A stretch of DNA of 64,000 nt from Synergistaceae bacterium (GCA_017448795.1 JAFSKV010000021.1:1-64000); one strand, 5' to 3'; counted from the first letter of the stretch, positions 24,835 through 33,589 are shown. Notes: a model not told the origin generated them from the sequence alone. Numbers and translations are program-made.

Positions 24835-27225
24835 CTACAAATCCCAGCCTCCTCCGCTTGATTTCTTTGCTTCCCTGCATTTGGGGCATCTTTTGGGAAG
24901 CTCAAGGCCTTTTGACGTGTAGAACTCATATTCCCCGCGTGTTATGGTGAACTCCTCGCCGCAGTCCTGGCATGTAAGCGTCGCGTATACCTCGTTGCGG
25001 ACTCTGTTGCGTTCCTCGCGTATCTTGCTGAAGCAGGCCCGGCATGTCGTGTCGTCAGCAAAAAGCTCTTCGGGCTTCTCTTCCCCGCAATGCTCGCAGG
25101 TCCTGTAATTCACCTGGCTGCTTTTCTTGAGACGGCTGGGGAAAACTTCACCGCTCTGTGGGTCTTCCTGAGTCATGCCCGGCAGGCTCTTGTGATACCT
25201 GAGCATGAGGGAGTACCATTCATCGGCCGTGTAGCGTTTGGCAGCGTCCCTGTGTTCTCCCTCAGCGTGGAAGGTGTCCCAGAATGCTTCCTTAAGGGCG
25301 CGCATTAGGTGGCTCCACTGGAAGCGCACTGACCCTTGTGGCTGGACATCCCAGACATTGGGGACTTTCTTTGAGCCCACGCCGAAGGGAAAAAGCCCGT
25401 TCCTGATGTTGCTGGCCGGGTTTGATCCTCCCTGATACGCGTAAGGTGAAGCACCCTGAGTCATGAGCATGAACAGGAACATTGCGACGCTGAAATTCTC
25501 GCTCTCCTGAGTCCTGATTACAGTCCTGAGATCAACCCCCTGAAGCTCCGGCGCGGTGAATCTGTCAGTCCCCACAGGCGCGGGAAACCCCCTGAACTGG
25601 TAGCTGTCAGTGTCAAGGAAGTAGACTTCACTGGGCGAGACAAAAAGGAAGTTGAGCGGGTTAATGTCCCCTATAAGCACATCATGATTGTGGAGATACT
25701 TTATCTTCTGGAGAATTGTTACTGCCAGCTTGACGAGGTCGGCCTTCTTCCAGTCAGGAAATCTTTTGTCGAACACTTCTTTTTCCCGCCATAGATAAGC
25801 GAAATCATGCCCCTTAGCCTCCTGCATGGTGTAGCCTGTGAACTCGCCTGCCTTTGTGTATAGTGCCTCACGCGGGAAGCATATACCGTCGGAGAACAGC
25901 CGGGATTCTGCCATCTGCTTTATCTTCTCCCGCCTTCGTTCGGTGCAGTGCTTTTCATCGTAGATTTTTGCCACAACACCTGAAGCACTGATGCGGTAAA
26001 CCGTCCCTTCTCCGCCGTGTCCTATTGCGCTGCCTAGTATGTAGTCCCTTCCGTCCTGCGTGAAGACAGAGCTGCCTTCTCCCGGAACTGAGGCGCGCGT
26101 GATTGGTGTCTCAGGGATGTCTGTTATCGTGAACACTCTGACCTTGTGGGAGATTTTTGGAGCAGCACCTTCTGATACTATGTTGCTGTTTGCGGCGGTG
26201 AGTGCGTCATTTCCCGTGTTGTCGCCCGTCATGTAGGCTGATATTGTCACTTTCTGCTTGGGCAGGAGCTTTTCGATGCGGGGCTTCATTGTCTTCACGA
26301 ACCTGCATATTACCCTTTCATGAAAAGCCGGGTCATCCGGGGTTATCTCGACAGCAAAATTATTTTCCCCGTCCCTCCTAACCAGCTCAACAGCCCCCGT
26401 GAAGAGCAGCTTAACGCCCGCGTATTTCTTCCTCGCCGCCTCAGAGTCAGCCTTGTAGTCCCTGAGTATCACAGAGGGCGGAATACTCAGAGCTTCCTTC
26501 ACTGTTTTTGACGCGGAGGAAGTATCTTTTGCCGGGGCCGGGACACTGTTAGCTATTACGCTGTTGCCGATTGTGATTGTGTCATTGCCGTACTGGAGAA
26601 TTATTCCGTCAGTGCCGCTTATCCATCCCGTTATCGTTACTTCCTGCCCCAGCCCGAGCTCATCAAGACGGGGCTTCATGCTCTCCACGAATCTGCACAC
26701 TAGCTTTCCGTGAAAAGCCGGGTCGTCAGAAGCTATCTCAACCGCAAAATTGTGTTCTCCGTCCCGCCTGACAAGCTCAACATTCCCGGTGAAAGCTATC
26801 CTCACGCCGCCGTATTTTTCCCTTGCCGCCTCAAAGTCCCTGCTGAAGTCTGCGATGATTTCCGACGGAGGAATCTTCACGGCTTCTTTCCTGACTCTTC
26901 CTTTTGACTCGGGGCGGGTTTCAGTTTTTTCTTTTTCTTGGGGCGGGTCATATTCCTCGACTGAGGCAGAATAGTGAGCCGCGTATACTCTTGCTGTCTG
27001 CTCATGAGTTAGGCGCGCAGCTGAAGGATTTATGCCGCATTTCCTGAGAAGTTCGCCTGCTTCCTGCCGGGTTATTCCGAGATTCTGGCAGAGGCTTTCG
27101 ACTGTTTCAGTGCCTTCTTCCGGCTGAGATGACGGAGGATTTGCCGGGGAGCTTCCGCCGAATATGCTGCTGAGTTTGTCCTTGAGGCTGTCAAACTTTC
27201 CTCTAAGGCCGTCTTTAGTTCCCAT
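24835..27225 (-). CDS. Ser/Thr kinase with two OB-fold repeats and zinc ribbons (YegI-like)
   Basis: A 796-residue multidomain kinase. Residues about 117-222 and 247-350 are two similar copies of an OB-fold-like (tRNA_anti-like) domain, sharing FTG-VELVRRDGE-NFAVEI. The kinase domain has a Gly loop GHGGEGTVY (402-410), K420, catalytic D520 in GDINPLN and a metal-binding Asp in LDTDSYQF (538-540); HRD and DFG are replaced, as in the YegI/TerY-linked family. The C-terminus holds paired cysteines (CEHC...CRAC, CQDC...CPKC) typical of zinc ribbons. ATG 27225 overlaps the end of the PIN gene and has GGAG upstream. It is cytoplasmic and probably binds nucleic acid. Confidence 0.82.
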   Translation of the reverse strand: MGTKDGLRGKFDSLKDKLSSIFGGSSPANPPSSQPEEGTETVESLCQNLGITRQEAGELLRKCGINPSAARLTHEQTARVYAAHYSASVEEYDPPQEKEKTETRPESKGRVRKEAVKIPPSEIIADFSRDFEAAREKYGGVRIAFTGNVELVRRDGEHNFAVEIASDDPAFHGKLVCRFVESMKPRLDELGLGQEVTITGWISGTDGIILQYGNDTITIGNSVIANSVPAPAKDTSSASKTVKEALSIPPSVILRDYKADSEAARKKYAGVKLLFTGAVELVRRDGENNFAVEITPDDPAFHERVICRFVKTMKPRIEKLLPKQKVTISAYMTGDNTGNDALTAANSNIVSEGAAPKISHKVRVFTITDIPETPITRASVPGEGSSVFTQDGRDYILGSAIGHGGEGTVYRISASGVVAKIYDEKHCTERRREKIKQMAESRLFSDGICFPREALYTKAGEFTGYTMQEAKGHDFAYLWREKEVFDKRFPDWKKADLVKLAVTILQKIKYLHNHDVLIGDINPLNFLFVSPSEVYFLDTDSYQFRGFPAPVGTDRFTAPELQGVDLRTVIRTQESENFSVAMFLFMLMTQGASPYAYQGGSNPASNIRNGLFPFGVGSKKVPNVWDVQPQGSVRFQWSHLMRALKEAFWDTFHAEGEHRDAAKRYTADEWYSLMLRYHKSLPGMTQEDPQSGEVFPSRLKKSSQVNYRTCEHCGEEKPEELFADDTTCRACFSKIREERNRVRNEVYATLTCQDCGEEFTITRGEYEFYTSKGLELPKRCPKCREAKKSSGGGWDL

Positions 27226-27700
27226 TTTCTGGACTGTCTCCTTTCCACAAAACCTCAACAAGTTTTCCTTGCGGGGTGATTTTCCTGACCGTGATTTTCT
27301 TCCTGCGAACTGAAGCCATATGACCCATAGCAAGAATATCCTGGGCCAGATCGTTTTCTTGTGTTATCACCGTGATTTGATAGCGCATTCCCAGTATCGT
27401 TATGACTTTCTGAAAAACGTTGTCCGCGAATGTTCCATCGTCTTTGTCACCGTATATCCCGATAAATCCTGCTTCCCTCAAAGTGATTACTGCCATGAGC
27501 ATTTTTCCCGCCCGTTCCGCAAGCTCTGTGCCTTTCTTTCCTGCTATCCTCTCAAGCTCACGGACTACAGCAAGAGGGACTATTACCTTCTCGCCGGAAG
27601 ACAGGAGGCCTTCAAGCTCATTCTTCAGGAAAAGCTCTCCTCCCGGGTCTTCAAGAAGAGTGCATGTGTCAATGAGGGTTATCCTGCCCGTGTTCTTCAC
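27215..27700 (-). CDS. PIN-domain nuclease-like protein
   Basis: A protein of about 161 residues with a PIN fold, found in Mg2+-dependent RNases such as VapC toxins. The acidic residues are in place: Asp in TLIDTCTLL, Glu in VVRELERI, Asp in DGTFADNVF and Asp in VITQENDLAQDI. The start is probably GTG 27700, which shares a base with the stop of the upstream gene (TAGTG); TTG 27712 is an alternative. There is no antitoxin-type partner beside it, only the HTH-PIN gene and the kinase, so regulation by phosphorylation is the inference. Confidence 0.78.
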   Translation of the reverse strand: MKNTGRITLIDTCTLLEDPGGELFLKNELEGLLSSGEKVIVPLAVVRELERIAGKKGTELAERAGKMLMAVITLREAGFIGIYGDKDDGTFADNVFQKVITILGMRYQITVITQENDLAQDILAMGHMASVRRKKITVRKITPQGKLVEVLWKGDSPENGN

Positions 27701-28506
27701 TATGCTTCCCAAAGCTCAAGGTCGCCCGTGTCTGTGATCCTTGCCGCCCTTGCGTTTCCCCGCGGCATCGACGAGGCTTCGTCCGGATCCTGCGTTACGA
27801 GTATTGTCCTGCGGCTGTCCTTATTCATGCCGAGAATCTCCGCCGCAGTTCTGCCCCCCTCGTAGCTCCCGGCCAAGTCAATGAGGCCTTCCTTCTGGAA
27901 TCTCTCTATCCTGCTGAGAGCGTCAGACACAATGATTTCCTCGTCGTCGTCCTCCGTGTCGTCCAGCGTGTCCCTGAGCTCGTCAACAACCCCGGCAGGA
28001 ACGCAGATTCTTCCCCCGCAAGCCTTTAACCAGGGCTGAAGCCTGCTCACCAGCGCGGGAAAATTCTCGTCCTCAACCGCTGAGAGTCCCGCAATAATCC
28101 TGTAACTTTTTGCCGCCGCCTCAAGCTCAGAGTCAGACAGAATACGCGCATGTTCTTCAACGCTGTCATCATCCGCCGGGGTGCTGTAATCCGCTTCAAG
28201 CCATTTCCTGACCAGCGTAAAACCGTCGCCGCTTGCCTCGAAAGCCTCGCCTTCAGGTGTCATCAGCCGTGTAATAGCCGCGTTGATGCTTCCGCTGCAT
28301 TTCGCCCCAGTGCTTCCTATGGCCGCCGAAAGCGCAAGATAGTGTTCAGGCTTGAGGGGGGAAATTCCTTCTTCAACGTCAAGTATTATGCCTTCCGGGA
28401 TTCCTGAGAGGCTGGAAAGCCCGCCTGCTGTCATGCCGAGAATCTTTCTCGCGGGCGAGAGCATGAGGGACATTGTTTCGAGCATTTCTCTGCGAAGGTC
28501 TGACAT
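27700..28506 (-). CDS. HTH and degenerate PIN-like protein
   Basis: A 268-residue protein. The N-terminal 65 residues look like an XRE-type helix-turn-helix (KILGMTAGGLSSLSGIPEG). Residues about 140-268 resemble a PIN domain with CVPAGVVDELRD and TILVTQDPDEASS. The first strand, RIIAGLSAVED, lacks the usual leading Asp, so nuclease activity is doubtful. The start is ATG 28506, overlapping the vWA stop (TAATG). Adjacent to an apparently intact PIN protein, it may be a regulator, or a DNA- or RNA-guiding partner of it. Family assignment is by pattern only. Confidence 0.6.
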   Translation of the reverse strand: MSDLRREMLETMSLMLSPARKILGMTAGGLSSLSGIPEGIILDVEEGISPLKPEHYLALSAAIGSTGAKCSGSINAAITRLMTPEGEAFEASGDGFTLVRKWLEADYSTPADDDSVEEHARILSDSELEAAAKSYRIIAGLSAVEDENFPALVSRLQPWLKACGGRICVPAGVVDELRDTLDDTEDDDEEIIVSDALSRIERFQKEGLIDLAGSYEGGRTAAEILGMNKDSRRTILVTQDPDEASSMPRGNARAARITDTGDLELWEA

Positions 28507-29222
28507 TACAGGGTCCCCCATTCTTCGGCCCATAGCCTTGCGTCAGGAATATCTATCCTCTTGTCGTCGGGCTTTGACACTGAGACGCTGTGCATGCTTG
28601 CGCTGAGCCACTCAAAGAATTTGCGGAAGTTCAGGCCTTTCAGCTTTACGGGTCTGCGCTTGGGCGAGAAATCGTAGAGGGTCGAGAAGTCCGCGTTGTT
28701 GCCGATCCCGATGGGGAACACGGTAAGTTTTCCATCTTCAACCATCTGTGAGGAGCGTTCTTTTGCCCGGACAAGCTCGTCTTTTTCTCCGCCGTAGGGT
28801 TTTCCGTCTGTCATGAGGACTAGCCAAGGCTGGTAGTATTCTATCCCGCTCTTGATGTACTGCTTCTTTCTTGCTTCCAGCATATCGAGCGCGAGATTCA
28901 CCGCTTCGCCCATTGGTGTTTGTCCTCCTGCGGTCATAACAGGGGTGCTTGCGTTGTCGGCCGTGGTGAAGTCCTGTATGCATTTCACGCCCTCATGGCC
29001 GAAGGTTACTATTGCGATTTCTGCTGACGCGCTGGCCATGCTGTCCCGTTCAACCGCGTCATAGAAGAGCCTCACGCCCGCATTCAGTTCGTTGATTGGA
29101 TGCCCGTTCATTGAGCCTGAGGTGTCGAGGCACAAGCAGACCGCCACACGCGCATGATGATTGTCCCTGTTAGGTGTGTTGATGCCTATCAGAGTCCCAA
29201 TCTCACGGTAAACTATTACCAT
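28506..29222 (-). CDS. TerY/YegL-like vWA domain protein
   Basis: A 238-residue von Willebrand A domain protein. The MIDAS metal site is intact: CLDTSGS (D33, S35, S37), a Thr in GGQTPMGEA and Asp in LMTDGKPYGG. This is the TerY/YegL pattern. I chose ATG 29222 (GGAG upstream); the longer frame to 29345 begins inside the preceding gene and has no supporting motif. It heads a run of five genes with overlapping or nearly touching ends: vWA, HTH-PIN, PIN, kinase, PP2C. TerY-type vWA proteins are thought to scaffold kinase-phosphatase pairs. Confidence 0.87.
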   Translation of the reverse strand: MVIVYREIGTLIGINTPNRDNHHARVAVCLCLDTSGSMNGHPINELNAGVRLFYDAVERDSMASASAEIAIVTFGHEGVKCIQDFTTADNASTPVMTAGGQTPMGEAVNLALDMLEARKKQYIKSGIEYYQPWLVLMTDGKPYGGEKDELVRAKERSSQMVEDGKLTVFPIGIGNNADFSTLYDFSPKRRPVKLKGLNFRKFFEWLSASMHSVSVSKPDDKRIDIPDARLWAEEWGTL

Positions 29223-29301
29223 GTGTGAAAATTTCTCCTTTTGTCCGGATTTTTGGCAGAATGGAGGGTATTCTAATGCCGGAATTTGCGGAAAGTAAGG
29301 G

Positions 29302-30369
29302 CTATTTTGCCGAATACAGAACTTGCTGGCTGCCAGGCTCACCACACGACGGGAAATAAAGCCTCAGGTGCGTGACATTCTCCAGACCGTCATCAACCCT
29401 CCCTTCAACTTTCGGAAGATGCTCCCATTCCCCCCCGTCAACCCTGCAAAGAACAAGCGGCCTCCTCCCGTAATGACTCCACAAGCCGGGCAGCTTGTCC
29501 CCCAGTTGCGCCCCAGGAACGAACGCGCTCTTGAACAGCGGCGGAGTCCCCTCAAGGTCAAGCATTCCCGGTAGCGGCGCGACTATCATCCACTGTGTGA
29601 GCTTCCAGGCGTTGAGCATTTCCGGCGACGTGAGGGCGTGCTTCAGCGGCATGATCTGGAGGCCTCCCACTGTATCACGCGGAGAAGTCGCAACACAGAT
29701 TACCCCCGAATGTGAGGCGCGTATCCTCCCCCCGTTCTGGTAGACTGACCCGCCGAAGCGACCGACTCCACGAACCGGGCGCATGACACGGGCAATAACC
29801 CTCGGGCCGTCAGCACTGTAAGCAATCACCCTTCCTCCCGGCCTGTTCTCGATGTCGGCCATGTAGACAGAAGGACTCTCAGGCAGAAGCGAGCGGATGA
29901 TTAGTGTATCACCCTCAGAAGGCGCATCCTCAAGCGGCAGCTCTTCACCCCCATGCTCGACTGTAACACGCGAGCCTGTCAGAGGCGCGAAAGCCCCGAA
30001 TACCCCCGTGCCTGCGTCCATTTCCAGCGCGAAGAATGCTCCCGGCGCGGCGGCTGATGTTACTGTTACCGACGGGACAAGGCTGATTATCCGCCCCCTG
30101 CCTGCCTCGACGTTCACGAGGATATGGATCGCGTTGACGGCTGAAGCGCAGACTGTCGACGGACTGGCCCACTTGCTGGCGGTGTAGGCGGGGTAATTTG
30201 CGCGGACGGGAATCATTCTCACATGGCCTAACGGGACAATTTCACCCCCGGGAAGTTTTGCGGTAACCTCAGCTCCTACGTTGCAGGGTATGCGGAGCTC
30301 GATTAAACCCTCTGCTTTTGCTGACGATGCCATTATGACGAACAAGAGCGCGGCAAGTATCTTCCTCAT
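29302..30369 (-). CDS. Secreted hypothetical protein
   Basis: A 355-residue protein with a clear Sec signal peptide (MRKILAALLFVIMASSAKA, cleavage about residue 19-20) and a mature part rich in Gly, Val and Pro with beta-type periodicity. I do not recognise a family. It is probably periplasmic. It starts three bases from a CPBP-family protease gene upstream and ends 80 bases before the vWA gene, so it may share transcription with the cassette, although the gap could hold a separate promoter. Confidence 0.7.
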   Translation of the reverse strand: MRKILAALLFVIMASSAKAEGLIELRIPCNVGAEVTAKLPGGEIVPLGHVRMIPVRANYPAYTASKWASPSTVCASAVNAIHILVNVEAGRGRIISLVPSVTVTSAAAPGAFFALEMDAGTGVFGAFAPLTGSRVTVEHGGEELPLEDAPSEGDTLIIRSLLPESPSVYMADIENRPGGRVIAYSADGPRVIARVMRPVRGVGRFGGSVYQNGGRIRASHSGVICVATSPRDTVGGLQIMPLKHALTSPEMLNAWKLTQWMIVAPLPGMLDLEGTPPLFKSAFVPGAQLGDKLPGLWSHYGRRPLVLCRVDGGEWEHLPKVEGRVDDGLENVTHLRLYFPSCGEPGSQQVLYSAK

Positions 30370-30372
30370 GGC

Positions 30373-30924
30373 CTAGACCCCCGGAAGCGGCGAGAACCAT
30401 ACAGCCCAGACGTTGCAGACAGCGTGATAGATGATGCCCGGCATGACTGAACTGTTCCTGTGTCTCAAGAGTGCCATGATGAGGCCGGGAAAGAACGTGA
30501 GAAGACGTACTGCCTTCTGCACCGCCACAAGGTGAACTAGGGCAAAAAGCGCAGTGGCCGTGATGATTCCTGTTACAGCTCCGAGCTTCCTCACCATGAG
30601 AGTCTGTAGCCAGCCCCGGAAGAATGTCTCCTCAATGAACGCCGAGGCTATTCCTCCTCCGAGAATGTTAAGCGCGTCCCAGAAGGAAGGAGTCTTCAGC
30701 CCGCCCCCCCATGAGCGGGGCATGAGCATAACAATCAATGTCAAAGGAATCAGCGTAATAAGAAGCGCGATTGCCGCATCAATTTTCGCCTGCCTTGTCA
30801 TGAACCATTTGAGGCCATAAGACTCTTCAGGCTCATTCTTCCATCTGCACCAAGTGTACGGGAAATAGAGCATGAACGCCGCCGCAAGAAATCCGATGAC
30901 GTTCACGAGAATGAAGCGGGACAT
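30373..30924 (-). CDS. CPBP family intramembrane metalloprotease
   Basis: A 183-residue membrane protein of the CPBP (Abi, Rce1-like) family. Motifs: FIEETFFRGW (the EExxxR motif), ALVHLV, and IIYHAVCNV (the HxxxN-type motif), all in predicted membrane helices. Such proteins cleave prenylated or membrane-bound substrates, or take part in bacteriocin immunity. It has a run of seven G on the coding strand near 30704-30710. It is two bases from the upstream small membrane protein gene and three from the downstream secreted protein. Confidence 0.85.
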   Translation of the reverse strand: MSRFILVNVIGFLAAAFMLYFPYTWCRWKNEPEESYGLKWFMTRQAKIDAAIALLITLIPLTLIVMLMPRSWGGGLKTPSFWDALNILGGGIASAFIEETFFRGWLQTLMVRKLGAVTGIITATALFALVHLVAVQKAVRLLTFFPGLIMALLRHRNSSVMPGIIYHAVCNVWAVWFSPLPGV

Positions 30925-30926
30925 GT

Positions 30927-31202
30927 CTATAACACTTTCATTGCGTCCTGTATGAACTGGAAGGCATTGTTGATGTAGGCAGCTATGTTGAAGCGGTTGA
31001 CGTAGAGGACGGCCGAGACTTTCCAGAGGAGGATTATGACGGGGACTCCGACGATGACGACACCTATCTTGTAGAGGATTTTGGCGGGGATCTTGCCGTA
31101 TTTCTCCGAGAGTTCGCCGACAAGCCAGCCCATGACCATGAAGGCGAATCCCAGAATCCAGATGGCCAGTCCGAGTACTACCTGAGTGTTTACGATGCGC
31201 AA
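30927..31202 (-). CDS. Small membrane protein
   Basis: A 91-residue protein with two hydrophobic segments (about residues 8-27 and 45-65) joined by a charged loop (GELSEKYGKIPAKILYK). I do not recognise it. It is the first gene of the run leading through the protease and secreted protein toward the vWA cassette. Confidence 0.6.
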   Translation of the reverse strand: MRIVNTQVVLGLAIWILGFAFMVMGWLVGELSEKYGKIPAKILYKIGVVIVGVPVIILLWKVSAVLYVNRFNIAAYINNAFQFIQDAMKVL

Positions 31203-31316
31203 AATGAATCAGCTCCGTGTGAATTGATGTGAGATTTTGCGGATATTATAACGGGAAATTCACTGTTGTGATAAACTTTGTCGGACTCAAAATTTCATCA
31301 TCAGGAGTGATTCACT

Positions 31317-32135
31317 TTGACACGGAAATTTTTCACGGCATTCATTCTCACGCTCTCATTGTCGGCCATAGCTTGCGGCGCAGAGTCAGGCGACAAAGTC
31401 TTGGCTCGCGTAGGCAGCGACGACATAACAGAGTCCGAAGTCCTGGAGTTCATACAGCCGTTCGGACAGCAGGCCATGATGCTTTACGCCACAGAGCAGG
31501 GGCGCAAGATGATTCTCGACGACGTAATATCGATGAGGCTCTACGCTCTTGACGCTGAGGACTCAAAACTCGGCCAGTCCCCGGAAGTACAAGCCCAGCT
31601 TAACGGCGCGAGGCGTGCTATTCTTGCTCAGGCGGCAATGAGGGACGCAATAAAGGATCTCACAGTGAGCGACGACGAGGCCCGAAAATTCTACGACGAG
31701 AACCCGGCCATGTTCAAGAATCCTGAGAGGGTTCACGCCCGGCACATTCTAGTGAGCGGCGATGAGAATCTCGCAAAGGTTCAGGATGAGCTTAAGGCAG
31801 GCAAATCCTTTGACGTTGTCGCAAAAGAGTACTCGATTGACCCGGGAAGCGCGGCTAACGGCGGGGACTTGGGGGAATTTCCGCGCGGAATGATGGTGCC
31901 TGAGTTCGAGAAGGCGGCGTTTGCGCTGAAGAATCCGGGGGACGTGTCAGAGCCAATCAAGACACAATTCGGCTGGCACATAATCAAGCTGGAGGAGCAT
32001 ATCCCGGAGTCGCCGATACCGTTCGAGCAGGTCAAGGCAAGACTGACACAGGAACTGAAGGATCAGAAAACGCAGAAAGTTCTTCAGGACAAGGCAAAGG
32101 TTCTTGAGGAGAAGTACAAGGTAGAACGTTTCTAG
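31317..32135 (+). CDS. Periplasmic parvulin-type peptidyl-prolyl isomerase
   Basis: A 272-residue exported foldase. It has an N-terminal signal peptide (FFTAFILTLSLSAIACGA; the Cys could be a lipobox-like site), a SurA/PrsA-type N-terminal helical region, and a parvulin domain with VHARHILVSGDE, ANGGDLGEFPRGMMVPEFE and TQFGWHIIKLEE. It assists folding of exported and outer-membrane proteins. The start is TTG 31317, with AGGAG at 31304-31308. Monocistronic. Confidence 0.9.
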   Translation: MTRKFFTAFILTLSLSAIACGAESGDKVLARVGSDDITESEVLEFIQPFGQQAMMLYATEQGRKMILDDVISMRLYALDAEDSKLGQSPEVQAQLNGARRAILAQAAMRDAIKDLTVSDDEARKFYDENPAMFKNPERVHARHILVSGDENLAKVQDELKAGKSFDVVAKEYSIDPGSAANGGDLGEFPRGMMVPEFEKAAFALKNPGDVSEPIKTQFGWHIIKLEEHIPESPIPFEQVKARLTQELKDQKTQKVLQDKAKVLEEKYKVERF

Positions 32136-32138
32136 TGA

Positions 32139-32200
32139 TGAGTGATGAGTGGTTAGTGATTAGGTTTTCGCCTGACCGCTAGCCACTTCTCACTAGCCGC
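32139..32200. terminator. Long imperfect hairpin between convergent genes
   Basis: AGTGATGAGTGGTTAGTG (about 32145-32165) pairs imperfectly with CGCTAGCCACTTCTCACT (about 32178-32195) around a TTTTCG loop. About 18 of 24 positions match, and more with G-U pairs. It probably terminates the parvulin gene and argH. Its low-complexity, GTGA-rich arms look like a degenerate repeat element rather than a simple terminator. Confidence 0.5.
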
Positions 32201-32206
32201 TATCTG

Positions 32207-33565
32207 TTACAGGCTTTCTTTTGCCGACTGGATCTGCCTCCTTACCTGCTCAAATCCTGTCCCGCCGTAAACATCCCTCCTCCTCACGCTCTCACGGACG
32301 CTCAATATATCCATCATGGCTCCATCAGCCTCCGGGATATGTTCTTGCCACTGCCCAAGCGTCAAGTCAGCAAACTTCACGCCATTCTTCACGCACCATC
32401 CCACGAGCCTCCCGGCCTTCATATGAGCCTCACGGAAAGGAACTCCCTTCATCACGAGATACTCCGCAACGTCCGTAGCAAGTGAATACCCCTTCTCCAA
32501 CCCCGCCAGCGCAAGCCCCTCGTCAACCTCAACTTTTGCCAGCAATTCAGCAATAATCTTCGCGACAGACTCGACAGTGTCCAGTGATGCCCACAGCCCG
32601 CGCTTGTCCTCCTGCAAGTCCCTGTTGTACGTCATGGGAAGCCCCTTCAGAGTTATCATCAGGTCGACAAGATTCCCGATTACCTGCCCTGTTTTGCCCC
32701 GCGCCAATTCCAGCACATCGGGATTCTTCTTCTGAGGCATCATGCTTGACCCCGTGCAGAACTCATCAGGCAGCACAATGAACCCGAACTCCTGAGTGTT
32801 CCACGTGATGAGATCTGTACAAAGCCGCGAGATATGAATCATGAACATTGACGCGAAATAGTGATAATCGGTCATGTAGTCCCTGTTCGCCACAGTGTCG
32901 AGGCTGTTTCTTGTCGGACGGCTGAAGCCCAGAGTCTCGCACGTCATTTCACGGTCAACAGGAAGAGTCGACCCGGCCAATGCCCCAGCACCGAGCGGAC
33001 ATTCATCCAGAGAGGCCAGCGCGAAATCCAGCCTGAGAGAATCCCGCCTGAATGCCTCGTGCCATGAGAGCCAGTAATGACCCATCGAGATTGGCTGTGC
33101 CTGCTGCATGTGTGTGTAGCCGGGAATGATGATGTCGGTGTGGCGTTCCGCGTTCGCGACTATGACCCTGAGAAGCTCCCGGAGATTTTCCCGGAGTGCC
33201 TGCAACCTTGTGCGCAGGTAGATGCGTGTTGTTGTTGCGACCTGGTCATTGCGTGAGCGGGCTGTGTGAAGTTTTGCTCCGAGCGGCTCAATCTCCGTGA
33301 GTCTTGCCTCAATGTTCATGTGTACGTCCTCAAGCGACTCTGACGGAGTGAACGTGCCTTCCCTGATTTCGTCTGCTACCTTGAGGAGTCCCGCCTCGAT
33401 TCTGGCTGACTCGTCCGGCGTTAATATCCCTGTTTTTCCGAGCATCCTCGCGTGGGCTATGCTCCCCTGAATATCGGCCTGTGCCATCCTCCAGTCGACA
33501 TCGAGGGACTGCGTGAAATCCTGAACTGTCTTTGCTGTGTCCTTAGTGAACCTTCCGTGCCACAT
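32207..33565 (-). CDS. argH: Argininosuccinate lyase
   Basis: A 452-residue enzyme that splits argininosuccinate to arginine and fumarate, the last step of arginine synthesis. The superfamily signature is visible in GSSMMPQKKNPD, with catalytic Ser in that loop, plus HTARSRNDQVAT and GYTHMQQAQP (His). ATG 33565 is chosen because AAGGAGG precedes it; the longer frame runs into the terminator. No other arg gene is nearby. Confidence 0.96.
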   Translation of the reverse strand: MWHGRFTKDTAKTVQDFTQSLDVDWRMAQADIQGSIAHARMLGKTGILTPDESARIEAGLLKVADEIREGTFTPSESLEDVHMNIEARLTEIEPLGAKLHTARSRNDQVATTTRIYLRTRLQALRENLRELLRVIVANAERHTDIIIPGYTHMQQAQPISMGHYWLSWHEAFRRDSLRLDFALASLDECPLGAGALAGSTLPVDREMTCETLGFSRPTRNSLDTVANRDYMTDYHYFASMFMIHISRLCTDLITWNTQEFGFIVLPDEFCTGSSMMPQKKNPDVLELARGKTGQVIGNLVDLMITLKGLPMTYNRDLQEDKRGLWASLDTVESVAKIIAELLAKVEVDEGLALAGLEKGYSLATDVAEYLVMKGVPFREAHMKAGRLVGWCVKNGVKFADLTLGQWQEHIPEADGAMMDILSVRESVRRRDVYGGTGFEQVRRQIQSAKESL

Positions 33566-33589
33566 TGTTATTCCTCCTTGTGTGCGGGC

